In this document: one piece after another, positions 63,169 through 64,000 of the stretch
Numbering within the stretch: the first letter of the stretch is position 1
How the letters are laid out: every line of letters begins with the position of its first letter
NCBI GenBank assembly: GCA_964650525.1
Contig: CAZYUA010000010.1
Location: 1 to 64,000, forward strand
Source of the DNA: UBA1413 sp964650525
GTDB lineage: Bacteria; Bacteroidota; Bacteroidia; Bacteroidales; Prolixibacteraceae
Length of the DNA stretch: 64,000 nt
Direction: 5' to 3'
The notes under the pieces: model-generated
What the model was told of the DNA's origin: nothing
Database searches by the model: none
The model's input: only the letters and a program-made list of their open reading frames with translations
Program-made: the position numbers and the translations under genes

Positions 63169-64000
63169 TTATTGTTTCATCAGCTTGAACACAAAATCAT
63201 TGCCTTTCACAATATAGAGACCGCCGGGCAGGTGGCTGACATCAACCGGATCACCCGCAGATTCGACTTTTTGCATCATCATCAGGCTGCCGGTGATGGA
63301 GTAGATTCCGATCTGGGTAGGACGGTCCACATTGATGTATACCCTGTCCTTTGCCGGGTTCGGATAGACTTTGATGTTTCTGTTGGCGACATCGGGTCTG
63401 ATACCAGTGATCACAACAGGGGTGTTGGGCACCGTCAGACCGGCCAGTGAATAGACGGCATTCCGCCAGAGGGTAAGCCCCCAGGCAGTGATATTCTTGC
63501 CGCCGCTGGCACAGATGGCTCCGAAATTCATACCCAATGTTATCATGCGGGCAGGGATCACTTCACCCCCGACAGAAGTGTTGGCCGGGATATCGTTGAC
63601 GCAGACTGTGGGAGCCGCAGTAACACCGGTCGGCAGCGCCAGCAGGGGAACTGCCGGGTTAAGTTCCACTCCCGTGGCGTAATTCAGGGCTTTGGTGGAA
63701 GTGCCCAGCGCTCCGAAATCGTCGCTGCCCGTAACCAATACCTGGAAGGCATTGTCGGTGAAGGTGATTCCCTTGAACAGGTCATTTCCCTGGTTGGCCG
63801 GGTCCACGGTAAGGGTATAAATACTGGGCGTTTCAGCGCCGGTGGCAGACCCGCCAGCTGTCAGGGCCCTCCCTGTTTTTAAAGCATAGGTTTTATTGTA
63901 CAGGGTGGGCTTGTTCAGCTTGGTAAGTGCCAAAGGCCCTGCCGGCGTCAGGATCTTATCCCCGCCGCCGAACGATTCCTGGATCACCACCACATCGTAA
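63169..64000 (-). CDS. T9SS-sorted secreted protein, 5' end beyond the window (partial)
   Basis: The frame stays open to the right edge, so the N-terminus is missing; about 277 residues are visible. No family is recognised in the main part, which is Thr/Ala/Gly-rich and beta-like (VTGSDDFGALGTSTKAL). Near the end NIKVYPNPAKDRVYINV begins a clear Por-type sorting domain ending VFKLMKQ. An upstream GTG codon at 63993 is not taken as a start because the coding frame continues above it. Confidence 0.85.
   Translation of the reverse strand, partial: YDVVVIQESFGGGDKILTPAGPLALTKLNKPTLYNKTYALKTGRALTAGGSATGAETPSIYTLTVDPANQGNDLFKGITFTDNAFQVLVTGSDDFGALGTSTKALNYATGVELNPAVPLLALPTGVTAAPTVCVNDIPANTSVGGEVIPARMITLGMNFGAICASGGKNITAWGLTLWRNAVYSLAGLTVPNTPVVITGIRPDVANRNIKVYPNPAKDRVYINVDRPTQIGIYSITGSLMMMQKVESAGDPVDVSHLPGGLYIVKGNDFVFKLMKQ

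Noticed and set aside
1..64000. CRISPR array, insertion sequence, prophage or attachment site
   Set aside because: No regularly spaced repeats, transposase, integrase or phage genes are present; the single tRNA gene has no integrase or duplicated end beside it.

Overview
The window is a chromosomal segment from a free-living, polysaccharide-degrading member of the Bacteroidota, most likely order Bacteroidales in the broad sense. Four things point there: four proteins end in type IX secretion (T9SS) sorting domains, the T9SS genes gldH, sprE/porW and porX are present, glutamine synthetase is the long type III form, and many genes are preceded by the Bacteroidota -7 promoter element TAnnTTTG. 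Base composition is close to 50% GC throughout. I see no phage, insertion sequence, CRISPR array or rRNA.

Layout. 0.1-9.8 kb: secreted M1 peptidase, ROK sugar kinase, FHS-type sugar transporter, then a rightward run of GH10 xylanase, two Tat-signal proteins (Gfo/Idh/MocA oxidoreductase and ThuA-like) and a GH29 fucosidase. 9.9-15.3 kb: an unusual five-gene block of two coiled-coil proteins, a membrane-anchored substrate-binding protein fused to an OmpA-type peptidoglycan-binding domain, and a NitT/TauT-type ABC permease and ATPase. 15.4-26.5 kb: glutamine synthetase III, FucU mutarotase with an aldo/keto reductase and a zinc alcohol dehydrogenase, tRNA-Val(GAC), a DUF5020-type outer-membrane protein, a Tat aldo/keto reductase and a GH2 beta-mannosidase. 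26.7-41.4 kb: housekeeping and T9SS genes (pgk, holB-like, PSP1/RicT, gldH, trmB, an alkyltransferase-like gene, mrp, sprE/porW, porX, mlaF-mlaE, manC). 41.4-50.4 kb: Tat amidase, a glycerol-phosphate trio (glpD, glycerol-1-phosphate dehydrogenase, NagD/AraL-type phosphatase), a small secreted protein with three LExWM repeats, a DUF1801 protein, a HU-like/SPOR protein and a lipoprotein. 50.7-57.7 kb: two mirror-image copies of a two-gene unit (polytopic membrane protein plus a TolB-like propeller lipoprotein carrying a CMNCH haem motif) transcribed away from a shared 248-bp region. 57.8-64 kb: a two-domain Rid-fold protein, a very large T9SS-sorted CotH/PA14/lamin-tail protein, and a T9SS-sorted protein cut by the right edge.

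How it fits together. GH10, GH29 and GH2 enzymes release xylo-, fuco- and manno-sugars; the FHS transporter, ROK kinase, FucU and the oxidoreductases are plausible next steps, and pgk feeds glycolysis. The T9SS genes supply the route by which the sorting-domain proteins reach the surface. The two best candidates for undescribed biology are the SBP-OmpA ABC block (9.9-15.3 kb) and the mirrored propeller/cytochrome pairs (50.7-57.7 kb).
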